Origin: Allacma fusca
Taxonomy: Eukaryota > Arthropoda > Collembola > Symphypleona > Sminthuridae
NCBI GenBank assembly: GCA_947179485.1
Contig: OX359245.1
Span: forward strand, 36,505,067 to 36,569,066
Direction of reading: 5' to 3'
Length of the DNA stretch: 64,000 nucleotides
The notes beneath the pieces were generated by a model. The model made no database searches. It had not been told where the DNA came from and saw only the letters and a program-made list of their open reading frames with translations. How positions within the stretch are numbered: the stretch's first letter is position 1; the number at the start of each line of letters is the position of its first letter. Positions 48,112-60,345 of the stretch are shown here, piece after piece. A program made the position numbers and the translations under genes.

Positions 48112-51100
48112 CACGTTGTTAATCGGAAATCGAAATCTTCCCCTTTCCACCAAGCTGCATTGTCGTTGGAGAAATTGGTCATCGAGGTTTATTAATTTTT
48201 TAGCAACTGGAATAAGATAAATTCAGTTCTACAAAATTTACTGCAGCATTTAAAATAATCTTGTGAATACATCCAGTAAACGTATAGATCTAGTGCTGGG
48301 AATGTTCTGGACTGTTCCAAGATATCTGGTCTGGTTCAAGCGCAGGACCATTCCATAAGGTCTGCTCCACAATGTGGGACCATGGAACGTGGTCCGGCGG
48401 AATTTCTGGACCACCAATCAGCAAATTATTCCTTAGTAATTTCTAATGTTGTACTAATGGCTGAAAAACTCCTTTTATTAACGTTTTTCGACGTTTCTAG
48501 CAATACATTTAAAAATAATCTGCCCGCAAGTATAGAGAGTTTAATATTTAGTCCGACCGAATGAACTTGCCTGGTCGTTATTTAGGAGCAATCGTAATGG
48601 AAAATGCTGGAACAGATTCACTGGTCCGACATAAATTTGAAGCATAACATTTGAAATGATCCAAACTTTTGGACTACAACCGAACCAGAACAAAATATTT
48701 GTCCCGGACCGGAACAGTCCCAGCACTCCGCAGACCCTTATGCATGTTCACTGAAGATATGTTACCCCATTTCTCGCCAAATAAAATTGGGCACGCCCCA
48801 TGAACCGTATCCTTGTCGTTGCTACCATCTTGTAACTGATTATACCAAAACACCGCAGCTCCTCGCGTAGGTCTAGCAGCTACTCCCATCGATGTAAACA
48901 CCGTGTCCCCTCCAGTTTCAACATCATTTAACTGCGTGTCCGAAAAAATATACCCGCATTAATTATAATTGAGATCTCATGGTACCTCAAACAATCATAA
49001 ATTCATGGTGGATAAAATGTAAGTACTCACATGAATAACTAAAGAGGCCGTGAGATGTCCTCCACCATTCTTGGCATTCTTTATGTTCTGATTTTTTTTG
49101 TAAATACAAATTCTTAGTTGAAAACTCATATACTTTCGCTAGGAAGTATTTGCATGCTAAATCATATTCATAATAGCAACACCTTAACATTACTTGCTCC
49201 ATGGTTAATAAAAATCAATATGTCTACCTTCTCAATTCGAGGAAGTATATTTGCACCAGATGGATGTGATTCCACAACTAAGGGCTTCATGTCTTTCAAA
49301 TTTCTCAAGCCTTGCCCAGTGATTCGGTCAATTTTATTTTTCAGAGATATATCATTTCCCCTACTTGGTAAAATAACTTCTGCTATGGTGCTCCAGCGAA
49401 ATTTTTTAGCTGAAGTGTATTTAAGACTTGGGGATTTTAAGGTTTGAATCGCATATTCTCTCAGCTCAATGGTTTCATTCAAGCTAAAAAATTCATACAC
49501 TTGAACAATGTCAGGGTTTCTGGACAGGAGCTCCATCTTAGTCGGGCCAATGGTTAAACTTGGATGTGTCTTGAATTCGTACCAGCAAAACAACTGGGAC
49601 TTGTCTGTTTCAGACTGAAATAAATCGGTTTTGTAATGTGTGTCATTTCAAAAGGAAATCCGTAGTAAGCACATTTCTGGCACATACTTAACTAAACACT
49701 AGAATAATTTATTACATTTTTGAAGTAGAAAACGTTTAGCGGAAAATATGCTTATGAAATGAAAATTAAAAACAGGGACCTGCAAATTGTCCCCACTGCA
49801 CAATCCATAAAAGTTAGATTTCTGGTTGGATTTTCGTGTTTGTTCTTTAAACATTTTATAGCGAATATATCTAAATTTTGGAGCCCGCTTGTAGTCTTGT
49901 GAAATATACATATTCGTTTTAATGAATTTTTGGCCCAATTCATTCCCAGGTAGGACATCCAGATCACGGTACTGTAGGAAATAATGGTTACATTAAAAGG
50001 TTCAACAACAGAAAGCACAAAATACTTTATAGAGGCCTTAAACACAGCTACTGATAATTCCCCGCACGGTACATATAATTTTTCAAATTCGAAAATTATC
50101 AGGAAACATGAATTAATACAAACATGTGATCATCTCTGCAAAAGTTTTAACATTAAATTGAAATCTTTTTTTTTTAGGGAGAGTACGTTTTAGAACATTT
50201 TGAAAGTAGAAAACAATGATTTACTCACTTCTCGAATAGCATTTTGAGCTGCCCATTCTATGAATACAAAGCTAGTCATTTCATCAACCCGTGCCTTTTC
50301 CCTTGCAAGCTCCAGCCATGCAATGGCTGCCAGGTATTGCTCAGCGTCCATAGCTCGAATTCCAATGTTGTAGCGATGCTCAGAAGAGAGTGAAAATTTT
50401 GTCACTTTTTCCAAAACTCGACCATTAGCAAGCTAGAAATTCAGAAATTAAAAAAAAAATATTCATATCATATAATTACTGGATTTTAAAGTAAGGGACG
50501 AATAAAGTATGAATGCAAACAATTGTAAATGTTTTTATTTACTTCATCTGCAAACAAGTCATAGACATGCTGGATTGCAAGAATTTTTTTAATAGCCTGT
50601 TCCTCCTCAATAAAACGAAGCCATCCTCTCTTCCAGAAAAAATGAAGTAATTGTTGTCTTAAAACACCTGACAAATATTTAATTTCTTCACGACAATTTC
50701 CTATAACTTACTTTTCACTATTTTGTATAAAGTTCATTTCAATCAAAATTTAAAAATATTTTCATAATTTACTAAAACCTTCTAAAGACTTGCAGGAAAC
50801 CAAGTTGAGCAAAAACTGTTTTACTCTCCGAATTAATTTGTACGAGCCAAGCGGATTTGCTGAAGCACGCATTTCCTTTTGAATTAAACTTTCCGTTTTC
50901 GAACGTTCGTGTGTAGTGTTAAAATCTTTCAAATATCTGTATTTAAGTGTTTCTAATATTAGTTTTATTTGGTAAGTGAGTCCGAGTGTACACGTTCAAT
51001 GCCGATGTTTTAACCTGATAATTTATCATTTTAAACCTTACAATTCCAGATATCTGCTCTGAGTATTCTTTGGAACAAATGAAGTCGAGTTCACAACTCG

Positions 51101-51280
51101 GGAGAGGTTCGTAATGAAATTAAATTCAAAGCTTTCAATATCTTGAAGGTCGAGTACAGATCTGTAGTACAAATAATGTTTTGAGGTGCAGGTTGACGTT
51201 TGTATGGCCATAATCATGAAATAAATTATTATTATTGGCATCTTGACAGAACATGACTTGTAAATTCTTCTCCTAGACAT
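48112..51280 (-). CDS. Prolyl 4-hydroxylase alpha-type unit A (first module, degenerate iron site)
   Basis: Exons: 51280-51042, 50936-50779, 50667-50543, 50432-50229, 49971-49780, 49614-49228, 49087-49031, 48931-48766 and 48206-48112; all phases agree, 541 codons. ATG at 51280 gives a hydrophobic signal segment (MPIIIIYFMIMAIQTSTC), consistent with ER entry. The peptide-binding half has NPLGSYKLIRR and the exon-4 helical repeat; the catalytic half has GGDTVF, GAAVFWYN and HGACPILFGEKW with distal His and Lys. Where unit B reads GKHYDK, unit A reads LPRIEK, so the HxD iron ligands are replaced and normal catalysis is doubtful. Exon 9 (VAKKL..QRQCSL) matches the family's C-terminal KWVSNKW..RRPC region. 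It ends at an excellent donor (GTG/GTAAGT) leading in phase into unit B; if unspliced, translation stops nine codons later at TGA. Confidence 0.85.
48291..48727. mobile_element. hAT-like MITE in the last intron of P4H unit A
   Basis: Inverted ends AGTGCTGGGAATGTTC and (complement) AGTGCTGGGACTGTTC enclose about 437 bp with repeated GGACC/GGTCC/GGAAC motifs. No 8-bp duplication is visible. It lies between unit A exons 8 and 9. Its edge extends the exon 8 open frame by some 17 codons if the donor at 48765 is ignored, which gives a misleading C-terminus. Confidence 0.75.
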
Positions 51281-52100
51281 CCTGCAAATAGAATAAGGAT
51301 TTAAAAACAACGTTCATAAGACCCAGTCGGAGGTGATTTTGGTTTCTTATAAAACTTGGAAAGCCATTTATTTCTTTAGGTAACTTTAAACAACTGTATA
51401 CAAATCTTTCTTAAGATCATAAAGGCTACTGAATTGCTGCTGCATTACATTTTGCGGATAACTCAAAAAAATTAGCCATTTCGGAGCAAATCTTAATAAA
51501 TTTTGGATGCAAGAGCGTATTTTTAAATGCCTTTGAGCTATAAATTTCAGAAAAGTCTAATTACCTTGTTCTATATCTTTGAAGACCGTCGATCTCACTT
51601 GAGACTCCCAAATTACTTAATGTTATGTGATAAATTCTGCTGGAATCCTGGGACATACAACTCAATACAAGCCTAAACATTACAGTTGCTTTACTCGGAA
51701 CAATGGTATTTACTTCGGGGTACAAGCGTTTTATTACTAAATGAATAAAAACATGCAGGGGTTGCCTTCAAATTAATTAAAGTTAAATTGAGCTGTTCAA
51801 GGAATTCAAATAAACAAAAATCAAACAATTGTCAAGTAAAATGTACAAAACAATTTTTTGTGCAGACATTTACGGTAGTACTATGCTCCTATAACCTTAC
51901 AACTATACAGTAATTATATATGGGGTGTCCTGAATGACTGATATCATTTAAGTACGCACGTACGCATTCCTCTCATTTAGGGAAGCCGTTTAATTCCTGA
52001 AAAGAGAGCTTTATGTGTTAATACTAGAAGAAACGCATGTTGTTTTTTAGAGTGGCGTCAGCCCCCTAGTAAAATAGACTTGTCCGTACGTCCGTGTCTC
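51281..52100. other. 5' flank of the P4H gene
   Basis: Upstream of the unit A start there is an acceptor-like TTCTATTTGCAG directly before the ATG (minus strand), so a 5' untranslated exon further upstream is likely. The rest is AT-rich without other features. Confidence 0.4.
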
Positions 52101-52520
52101 CTTCCGCACGATATCTGAAAAACTAGAGAACCAATTTCAATGAAATTGTTTATGGACGTTACTTGTGGCAACCGTAAGGCTGTCTTCATATTTCGTTGGA
52201 ATTGGTCGGATAGTGTTTGAGAAAACAATTCTTGAAATTTCGAGCTTCATGTTAAATGACAGTAATCTCCAAAACTACTAAATCGATTTCAATGAAATGT
52301 CTTGTGGATATTGCTTATGTAAATAGTAATGATTATTGCCTATGTGGTCGAAATCGGTCTGATAGTTTTTTCCAAAAATGTTTTTAAAATTACGAACTTT
52401 AAGTCGAATGACAGTTATCTCCAAAACTATTGAATCGATTTGAATGAAACATCTTTGAATATTGTTTGCGTAAATCGTAATGATTGTTTCTTATGTGGTT
52501 AAAATCGGTCTGATATGTTT
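52100..52520. repeat. Diverged tandem repeat of about 152 bp
   Basis: Three diverged units begin near 52106, 52258 and 52410. Each has ATCTSMAAAACTAnnnAAYCRATTTCAATGAAA, then GTGGTnRAATCGGTCKGATAGT about 95 bp later. Open frames in it are not credible as genes. It may be the remnant of a transposon; blocks of this type are common in invertebrate repeats, but I cannot name the family. Confidence 0.7.
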
Positions 52521-52865
52521 CTCCAAAAAAAAAATCGAAAAATACACAAATCTCATTGAGACATCTCTCAATTGTCAATGAGAATGAATTGCACAATGAA
52601 GTTGCACTCTCAGAAATTTTGGTACGACACATTAGTATTTTGCTCAGTTGTCTTAGATATTAATGAAAAACTAAAATTTCATTTCTTGACACACTTCTCT
52701 ATTCAACTTTGGTTGTCTGAATTAAAATGGGGTTCTTAGAGTACAATAGTCTGCTAATTACTAAAATTACAGATCATTTGAGGCATTGTATATGGTGGCT
52801 TTTCCTGAATTAATTGCATATGTATATTCACTCTTGATATACCACTCTTGCTTCTGCCTCCAAGC

Positions 52866-55800
52866 TGGTAGCACCTAAGCTAAGGAGCTCTGCTCCCTTC
52901 GGCTGAGAGTTCCTGGCGGCTCTCAGCTAATAAAAGTATCCCTAGGGATATACGCCACGGCCTATGGAACTGGCCCATCTGTAGCATCGATGGAATAAGA
53001 CAATCCGCCTCCCCACAACAATACGGACAACACGTGCACAGCAGAGAAAACAAGAATGGGAAAACCCAGGCCAAACCCGAAACCCATCCCATCGCCGCAA
53101 CTAGTGAAAACGACATGTTTTAAGTGCAGTAAAAAGGACGGGAGATTTAAGGGAGCCATCTGTAGCTCGTGTACAAAATACATACATTTTAGATGTGACT
53201 CCTTATGTAAGTACAAAAAGACACACACATACTAATAATACAATCTGCTCTGACTGCAACACTCAAAAATTCTTTCCTACTAATACTAAAGAGACATGTC
53301 CTATATGTTTAAAAACTGACAAACGCATGAATTTGGAATGCTTTAACTGTCAACAGAATAATCACAAAAAACATTTTAAAAAACAATTATTTGTGAATTG
53401 GCTTTGTCCAAACTGTTTACCGGAAAAACATTCCACCGTTGAATCTCCATCTAAAGACTGTAGAAACACACAGCTGACTAACCTTAAAGAGTTAAGATTT
53501 CACAAGGGATTTACGGTAGGGCATATTAACATTCGAAGCCTACGCAGAAATTACCATGAACTATTACTCTTTCTGGAAAAAACTAAATTTCATATTATGT
53601 TTATCGCTGAGACCTTCCTCGACTCGTCAACCAATGACTGTGATATTACTATTCCCGGATATATTATAAGCAGATGTGACAGAGTTAGGCAGGGTGGTTT
53701 TCTTCTCGCGTATATTAATTCTGACATAAACTATGAAATTCTGAATACTAATGATTGCTTCTCCGATCCTGAAATAGAATCTCTTTCATTAATTATTAAA
53801 TTTAAGTCGGCCAAACCAGTAATTTACTCATGCTTGTATAGACCACCCCACACAAGTCTGTGATCATTCATAGAAGAATTTCATACCTTTCACTCAACAT
53901 TACTAAATTCTGTGCAAGAAATACAAATTCTGGGAGACTTTAACGTAAATCTAATAGACAATCCCGCAAGCAGTATTTATCTGAAATGCATGAAATCCTT
54001 AAATCTCACTCAAATAATATCTACCCCAACCAGAGTTACCCTTAAAACCGCAACACTGGTAGTTCACCTATTTGTCTCCCATAAGAATGCCATAGCTCAG
54101 TTTGGAGTCATTATCACCGGAATGAGTGATCATGATCTAATTTACTCAGTAAGAGGAAAAATTAAAATAGCTTCCACTATAAAGACCATTGATCTAAGGA
54201 GTTATCGCAATCTGAATAAGAAACACCTCATTTCTGAGCTCAATGAAATCCCGTGGAATGTCATTGACGTAGCTGACAATTCGGATGATATTCTGGACAA
54301 TATACACAAGCTGGCATTACCTATCATTAATAAACACATCCCTATCGTTAAAAAATCCATTAAATCCAAAACCTCTCCCTGGATAACTAAGGATATTATT
54401 GCATGCATACGCCTTAGGAATAAACTTAAAAATAATTTTATAAAGACCAAGGATGCCCAACAATTCATGTTATTTAAGAAGGGTCGTAATAAGGTCAATA
54501 ACCTAATATGCTCAGCGAAGAAAAAATACTTTCAAAATAAATTCTCAACTAGCAAGTCCTCTAATGATACCTGGCAAACATATTTAGAGCTCACCAACCA
54601 AAAATGTAAATCCTCAAAAATCAACGAGTTGCACACTGACAGTGGAATATTCAGCAGCCATGAAACTATGGCTACTGAACTTGCTAATACATTTTCCATT
54701 AACGATGCAAATGATGCAACTGAAATAGGTTATTACATTAAACACATATCACCAAACACTGATAGCCCTCTAATAACTGCAGCAAAAATCGATTTCGCTA
54801 TACAACGGACCAAAATCAGTAGAAACTGTGGTATGAATGCAATACCCTCCAAGGTATTTAAACTTAGGGTAGAGATACTTACGGCTCAATTATGTAAACT
54901 TTTTAATAATGTAATACAAACGGGAGACTTTCCCTCTACGTTCAAATTGGCTGTTATCACCCCTATTTTAAAATCTGGACAAAACCCAAAGAAATAAGGA
55001 TCGTATAGACCCATATCAATACTATCCTACCTGAGTAAAGTACTGGAAAAGGTAATATGAAGTAGTAAAATGAAGTAGCATGAAAATTAGTAGATAATCA
55101 ATATGGGTTCAGAAATTATCTCTCTACAGAACTTGCTGTCACTTCTTTCCTTCACAACATATTCACTAATCTTGACAAAGGATATGTAGTAGCCTCTTTA
55201 TTTGTGGACCTTAAAAAAGCATTTGATAAAGTAAAACATATTTTACTTGTTCAAAAACTACACTCTGAATTCAATGCTTCTTACTACCTAATTGGAATAA
55301 TAGCTAATTACCTACAGGACCGTACGTTTGCCATCAAACTGAATGGTGTCATTTCCCAGGCTTTTCCTCTGCTCACAGGTGTCCCACAGGGAAGTTGCTT
55401 GGGCCCATTATTATTCGTTATCTACGTTAATAGTATAAATCTGACTGACCTGACTACGCTATCTTTTACTGTAGATTATGCTGATGACATAGGTAGCAAT
55501 ATTAAAGGTAGCTCATCCGAACAAGTTATAAATACAATTAAGGCATGCATTAATGCCATAAGTATATGGTGCAATGAGAACAGCATGGAAATGAACTACG
55601 ACAAAACAAAGTACATGTTCTATAAATTCCCACATACAAATTTCATTTTAGAGAATGTACCAGATAAAATATATGTAAGCGACAATATGTCTATTGACAA
55701 GGTAACGGAATTTAAATATCTGGGAATCTGGCTGGAAGAAAGACTGAACTTCTCCAAATAAATTAGCTATGTAAGTGGTAAAATCAACCAGAGACTAGGT

Positions 55801-56465
55801 AATCTGACATTCTACAAAAGACTCGTACCAAAGGACTCATTGAAAGTAATATTTACAGCATTATTAATTCTCTGTTAGAATACTGTATTCCAATATATTG
55901 CACTGATTCATGTAAACTCAACTCTATTAAAAAATCTGTACGCAAATTCCTTACAAAATACTGCATGCATACTGACAATGTATTTGAAGAACTCGGAATA
56001 ACAAATGTATTACAAATGTATAACTACCATATGTTAACGCTAACCAGAAATATCATACACTCTGGTCATACTCCTTACTGTATTAAATCTATGTTCCCCG
56101 AAAAGACAATGATGAGGGAAAGTAAATTCTCACAGGACATACCTATACCTAAATTCAAATACATGCACTACAAAAAATCCTTCCACTACCGTGCTATACA
56201 TCTGTGGAACTCTATTCCTTCTAGTCTAAGAAAACAAAAATATCTGACAGACTTTAAATTAGAAATTAAAAAATTGTATAGATAAGTAAGTAGAAGTAAG
56301 ATAGTAAGTAATTAATTAATTTTACTAATTTTAATTAAGAAACTCTCTTTTCACAAATGTATTTTCCTGCATTAGATGTCCTTAACATCTAAAGCTGTTG
56401 TCCTACGTAAAACAGTGCCTGCCACTGATAAGGATTAACAATAAAGATATTACAATTACAATTAC
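52866..56465 (+). mobile_element. CR1/L2-like LINE (non-LTR retrotransposon), near full length
   Basis: About 3.6 kb with the order: 5' region, PHD-like cysteine fingers, apurinic-type endonuclease, reverse transcriptase, then a 3' region ending in a polyadenylation-like AATAAAG and an ATTACAATT simple repeat (56445-56468). The domain order and the repeat tail instead of poly(A) suggest the CR1/L2 group; the clade is an inference. The left end is uncertain and no target duplication was found. The coding region is broken (see next entry). Confidence 0.85.
53056..56285 (+). pseudogene. LINE polyprotein: zinc finger, endonuclease, reverse transcriptase, broken
   Basis: From ATG 53056 a CxxC finger block (CFKCSKKDGRFKGAICSSC) is followed, after a shift of frame near 53200, by more fingers (CPICLKTDKRMNLECFNC), then the endonuclease (GHINIRSLRRN, FIAETFLDSS, LYRPPH, ILGDFNVNL, GMSDHDLI) and the reverse transcriptase (ASLFVDLKKAFDKV, LLTGVPQGSCLGPLLF, DYADDI). 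The C-terminal part has the usual HYRAIHLWNSIPSSLR. In-frame stops (TGA at 53863, TAA near 54995 and 55759) and frame changes interrupt it, so it is not active as it stands. Catalytic residues of the retained pieces look normal, so the decay is recent to moderate. Confidence 0.85.
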
Positions 56466-57385
56466 AATTGAGTAAACATTCAAGTATAAACAAATCCGGA
56501 ATCGTTGTTACATAGTGTGATATTAAATTGCAACCTGTCCATTTACAAGTAATTATGAAAATTCAGAAGTGAAATAAGAATAATAATTTGCATTGGTTTA
56601 AATTCCATTAACTAATTCCGTTGAAACTAACTAAAGGGACGAAAAGAGCCGAGGATACTACATCACAATATTAATCATTTTTGCATACATTACGTACAAA
56701 CTGAAGAAAAACTTTACATACATTGCTGTAAATTTGAAGCACAGAATTAATAAGAAAACACGTAAAAAGCGGCACAGTTACTCCGCGGACAAATTTATGT
56801 TGCACACTTCGTTCTTATTGGTCGCCCGAACGCGTTAAAAATGTGATTTTTGATATCCGTCGGATTATCCGATGTAGCTTAGTGTTAATACCCTTTTAAC
56901 CTTACAACATACAGTAAATGTATTTTAGACTGTGTTGCTAAAATATATGCTTGTAGGGAAGTAGTCCCTTAATATGAGTTTCATGCTCCCGAAAGAGCCC
57001 CCTCGAATTTCGGGTATCGATCCGCCGGAGATTTCCGAATTTTACCCGACGAGTTATTTCAGCGGGGGAAACATGAGAAACAATGGATGTTATGGGGAAC
57101 ATGAGACGTGTAGGTCTTATTTTCCCGCAATTCTGGAACTGGACGTTGAAAAATCGATTCACGTTTTCGAGTATATTTTTAAAATCATTACAGCGGTATG
57201 CGGCTTGTCATAACGGTAGGATTTTCTCGCCATATAAATTATTGAGAGACTTGTGATTACCTGTGATTCGAACTTTTAAGATCTGTGGCTAATAGTAAGT
57301 TTTCTGCTTGTGTTATAATTTAACCATAATTTATTTGTACATAATTATTCACACATAATATTAATTTATGGATTATTATTTGCAG
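56466..57385. other. Intergenic; includes a 62-bp copy of hAT internal sequence
   Basis: The block at 56886-56947 (TTTTAACCTTACAACATACAG and more) repeats, with few changes, 3097-3160 inside the hAT element at 1911-4051. Downstream, 56974-57213 is open on the plus strand (79 codons, PPRISGIDPPEISEF) with a donor-like GTATGC, but its phase does not fit the next exon and I recognise no domain. It could be transposon-derived. Confidence 0.45.
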
Positions 57386-58008
57386 TGCAATTATTTCCCA
57401 TGAATTGCTACGAGTGCATCAAAAAATATTATTGGATCGCAATGACCGACGGGAGATGTGATATCATCCAGGATATGGATTAAGCTCCAGTTGACCTACT
57501 TGGCGTGGTCAGTCCAGGAGAAAGCTGCGGGGATTTCATCCGAGTATTTTGCAGCCTCTCTCCAACGACCACAAGCACAACTACAACCAGTCCATTACCC
57601 CATTCCGCTGATCATAATGCGGGTAATATCTCATATTGGAACTAACAAAAATCATTAAAACCCGCAATTATCACATCTATAAAATTCATTCAATATAATT
57701 AATTATTAGTAGTGGTTGCGTTGCTGTCAATTCTGGTGGGGCTATTCCTTGTAGCGTTTCTCTCTTGTGCCTTATGTTGTTGTTGGTGGTTTTGGTCGAG
57801 GATTCGGGGTTGGATGGCTCCAGAGATGCGTAGTGCATTTAGTGCACCACCACCACCATCTCCAACAACAACAACAGTATGTGATCAGGAGCCCCCTCGA
57901 GTCCTGGATATGCCAGGAAATGTAGTTATTCCCAACTATATATATGAGGATTTGGATGTAGGGAAAGAAATAGAAGATGATAAAGGACAACATTCAGGAG
58001 GCGAGTGA
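57386..58008 (+). pseudogene. Small single-pass membrane protein gene with one in-frame stop
   Basis: Two exons, 57386-57622 and 57713-58008, joined in phase 1. They encode a cysteine-containing ectodomain (MNCYECIKK, DGRCD, ESCGDF, VFCS), a Thr/Ser stalk (SPTTTSTTTTS), a strongly hydrophobic segment (VVALLSILVGLFLVAFLSC) next to CCCWWFW, and a cytosolic tail with PPPPSP and an acidic end. The layout resembles small GPI- or membrane-linked Ly6-like proteins, but the cysteine pattern is not enough to assign a family. TAA at 57481-57483 breaks the ectodomain frame between QDMD and APVDLLG. No first exon with a signal peptide was found. It may be a pseudogene, a null allele or a sequence error. 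Confidence 0.55.
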
Positions 58009-60223
58009 CCAAGTACCAGCTCGTGAATCCCAATTAGGATCCAGCCAGGACGTAGAGTGAAGATCCCTCGTTTGCCTGTTTAAGTTTTAGGGAGATATCC
58101 CAAAAATGAAATTATGTTAAGACGATTAAATGAGTTTGGTGTAAATATTTGTGTGAGCTTCTTTGAAAAAAGACATAAATATGTCTGCTTGTGTGACAAG
58201 ACTATCAATATTATAATTATTATTTATTTAAATTACTCTTGATATTCTTCCTTATTCAATCGTCGAATGCAGGTTGTTGGAAATGAATCTAGGAGTGGAA
58301 TCTATGTAAATATGTAGTTAAGTGCGAGTTGAGATTTCTGCAGTTCTCATTACTCGACTTCAGACGAGTTACTCCGAAATGGAATGCTGACCGTTACAGA
58401 ATCTATTGTTTGAGAAGTTGTGGCTATTATTTAGCGTTGTAGAAGGCGCCTCTCCTCGATCCGCACTCTTGTTGTTCTAGGATGTGTAAGAGCGTCTTGG
58501 CTCAATTTGTTATGGGGGTTTTTCGTTCATTTGGTTTTATTGAAATAATTCTAGTGTGCCACTCTAACGTTTTGCTGTAATCAGTACTATTGACCTGCAC
58601 ACAATAAAATAAAGCTAAAAACTCTAACCATATCCTACAGTTATTCTGTCTTGCATCAACAGTCTGCATCTGTTTTAGGGTAGCTTTTATAGTGAGTCCC
58701 GGCAGTAACCTAATTCTAACAGAGGTGATCGCCTAAAACTTGGTACCCATTTTGTGTATCTTCCAGTATATTTATGTAAGTACTTATTGTAGCTTCATTG
58801 AATTCATTTATAATATTATTTTGAATTATTATATTCGCCTGCTAAATTCTATGTATACTATATGTGACTTAATAAATTGGAAAGCAACTTCAGAATCGTT
58901 GTTGTTAGAAAGAATACAAAATGTCGTTAATTTTTGAAAGGTCTTTAGCATCAATTATTTCTTTAAAATCATATGTTATCACATATGGTACAAACCCTCA
59001 ATTTGATATATATGTATCATAAAATGTCATAGCTTGTTGTTAAAAATTTTATGCTTTGAGTTCTGAGTTTTGTTATAATGGTTTGGTTAGACTATTTAAT
59101 TTAAAATTTATCAATAACCTTTTGGATGTGTTAGATCCAGAATATCTGGTTTTGTGTCGTTTAAATAGTTGAACTTTGAAATAATGAACTTTGATTACAA
59201 ATTATATTATTAATACAAATAATTTCAATCTTGTATGCTATTTGACCTCACTATAATATACAGTTAGTCATTAGCAATTGGGTAGATATAATATGTCTCG
59301 CCACAGAATCTTTAGTATTTATCCATAGATACTTCTTGCCCAGCCCAGGTTTAGGTATTATATAAATTTTGCGATTGAAATTATTTGTATATTAATAACA
59401 ATTTATGATAATTGTATTCCTGCATGAAAATACAGGGACGCGTTCGATTGAACTCCGGAATAAACTCAGAAAAGACATTTTTAATGACTAAATTAAAATA
59501 ATAATTGTTCAAGTGTTTAATTTGCATAACAATTACAAAAAATGTAACAATAAGTAAATAAGCTCATATTAAATTAACCACGATTTGTTTTTAAGTAAAA
59601 ACAAAACGAACAAAATCTGTAAGATTTCTGTGATTTAGTCCAAGAATGGAATTCAGAGCACGAATATTTTCATATTTGCAAAATCTAATGAAATTAATAC
59701 ATTTACAGCATGGAGAAAAGACGTCGATTTTTTTTGATTCTTTTAAGACCAGGTGTAATGATTCCTTCACTATATATTAAATCGTTTAGGTGTATATTTT
59801 TTTGTTTTCAGATTTTACCGAATACGACATCTGAAATATTTGAGACATTAATTACTTAATCTGAGACGGTTCATCGAACTTACAATAACTTTATCTCGGA
59901 TCATGGAACCCGTGTAGGTATACATCTAATTATCGGAGTTATGAGGCTCGACAAATTTACCTGTGCCGTCCATCCAGATTAATCCGATCATAATAACTAC
60001 CAAATCCCGGGGTTCTTCCTGTTTTCAGAAAGATCCAATTAAATTCATACCCTATTCCTTAGTACATAATTGTACGTAATTAGGCTCATCGTGAATAAAT
60101 ATTATTGTAAGGAATTTTCGATACACTTCCTAGCAAATTTCAGGCTTAACAACTACCAGGCAAGCACGAATTGAATAATTCAATAAAAACAAAAGAATAA
60201 ATACAATATGGAAAGTAGCTTTA
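58009..60223. other. Intergenic and probable 3' UTR, no gene seen
   Basis: AT-rich. AATAAAATAAAG near 58604 could end the transcript of the small membrane-protein gene. Nothing else is recognised. Confidence 0.4.
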
Positions 60224-60345
60224 GGATTTACGGTTCCAATTCTTCCAAGGAGTTTGTACCCCTCCTGTTGATCGACTTACAGCTACGTGACCTATGACAT
60301 CCAAAGCAATACAGCCGATGGTATCACTTTCTGTATGGGTCGACA
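60224..60345 (-). pseudogene. Asparaginase/taspase-family (Ntn hydrolase) fragment, frameshifted
   Basis: The minus strand reads SDTIGCIALDVIGHVAVSR then STGG, the segment that starts at the autocatalytic Thr nucleophile (DTIG) in type 2 asparaginase, glycosylasparaginase and taspase proteins. The next conserved piece, KLLGRIG (family form K..GRVG), lies immediately downstream but in another frame, so a small indel near 60270 has broken the frame. No further exons of such a gene were found nearby on this strand. Probably a pseudogene fragment. Which of the three subfamilies it came from cannot be said. Confidence 0.5.

Noticed and set aside
48674..48765. C-terminal extension of P4H unit A into RSAGTVPVRDKY
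   Set aside because: These codons are the edge of the MITE at 48291-48727. A donor at 48765 splices in phase to exon 9, whose product matches the family C-terminus.
57458..57658. Alternative 66-codon frame over the membrane-protein ectodomain exon
   Set aside because: Its phase at the donor does not fit the membrane-segment exon, while the chosen frame fits and yields the Thr-rich stalk.
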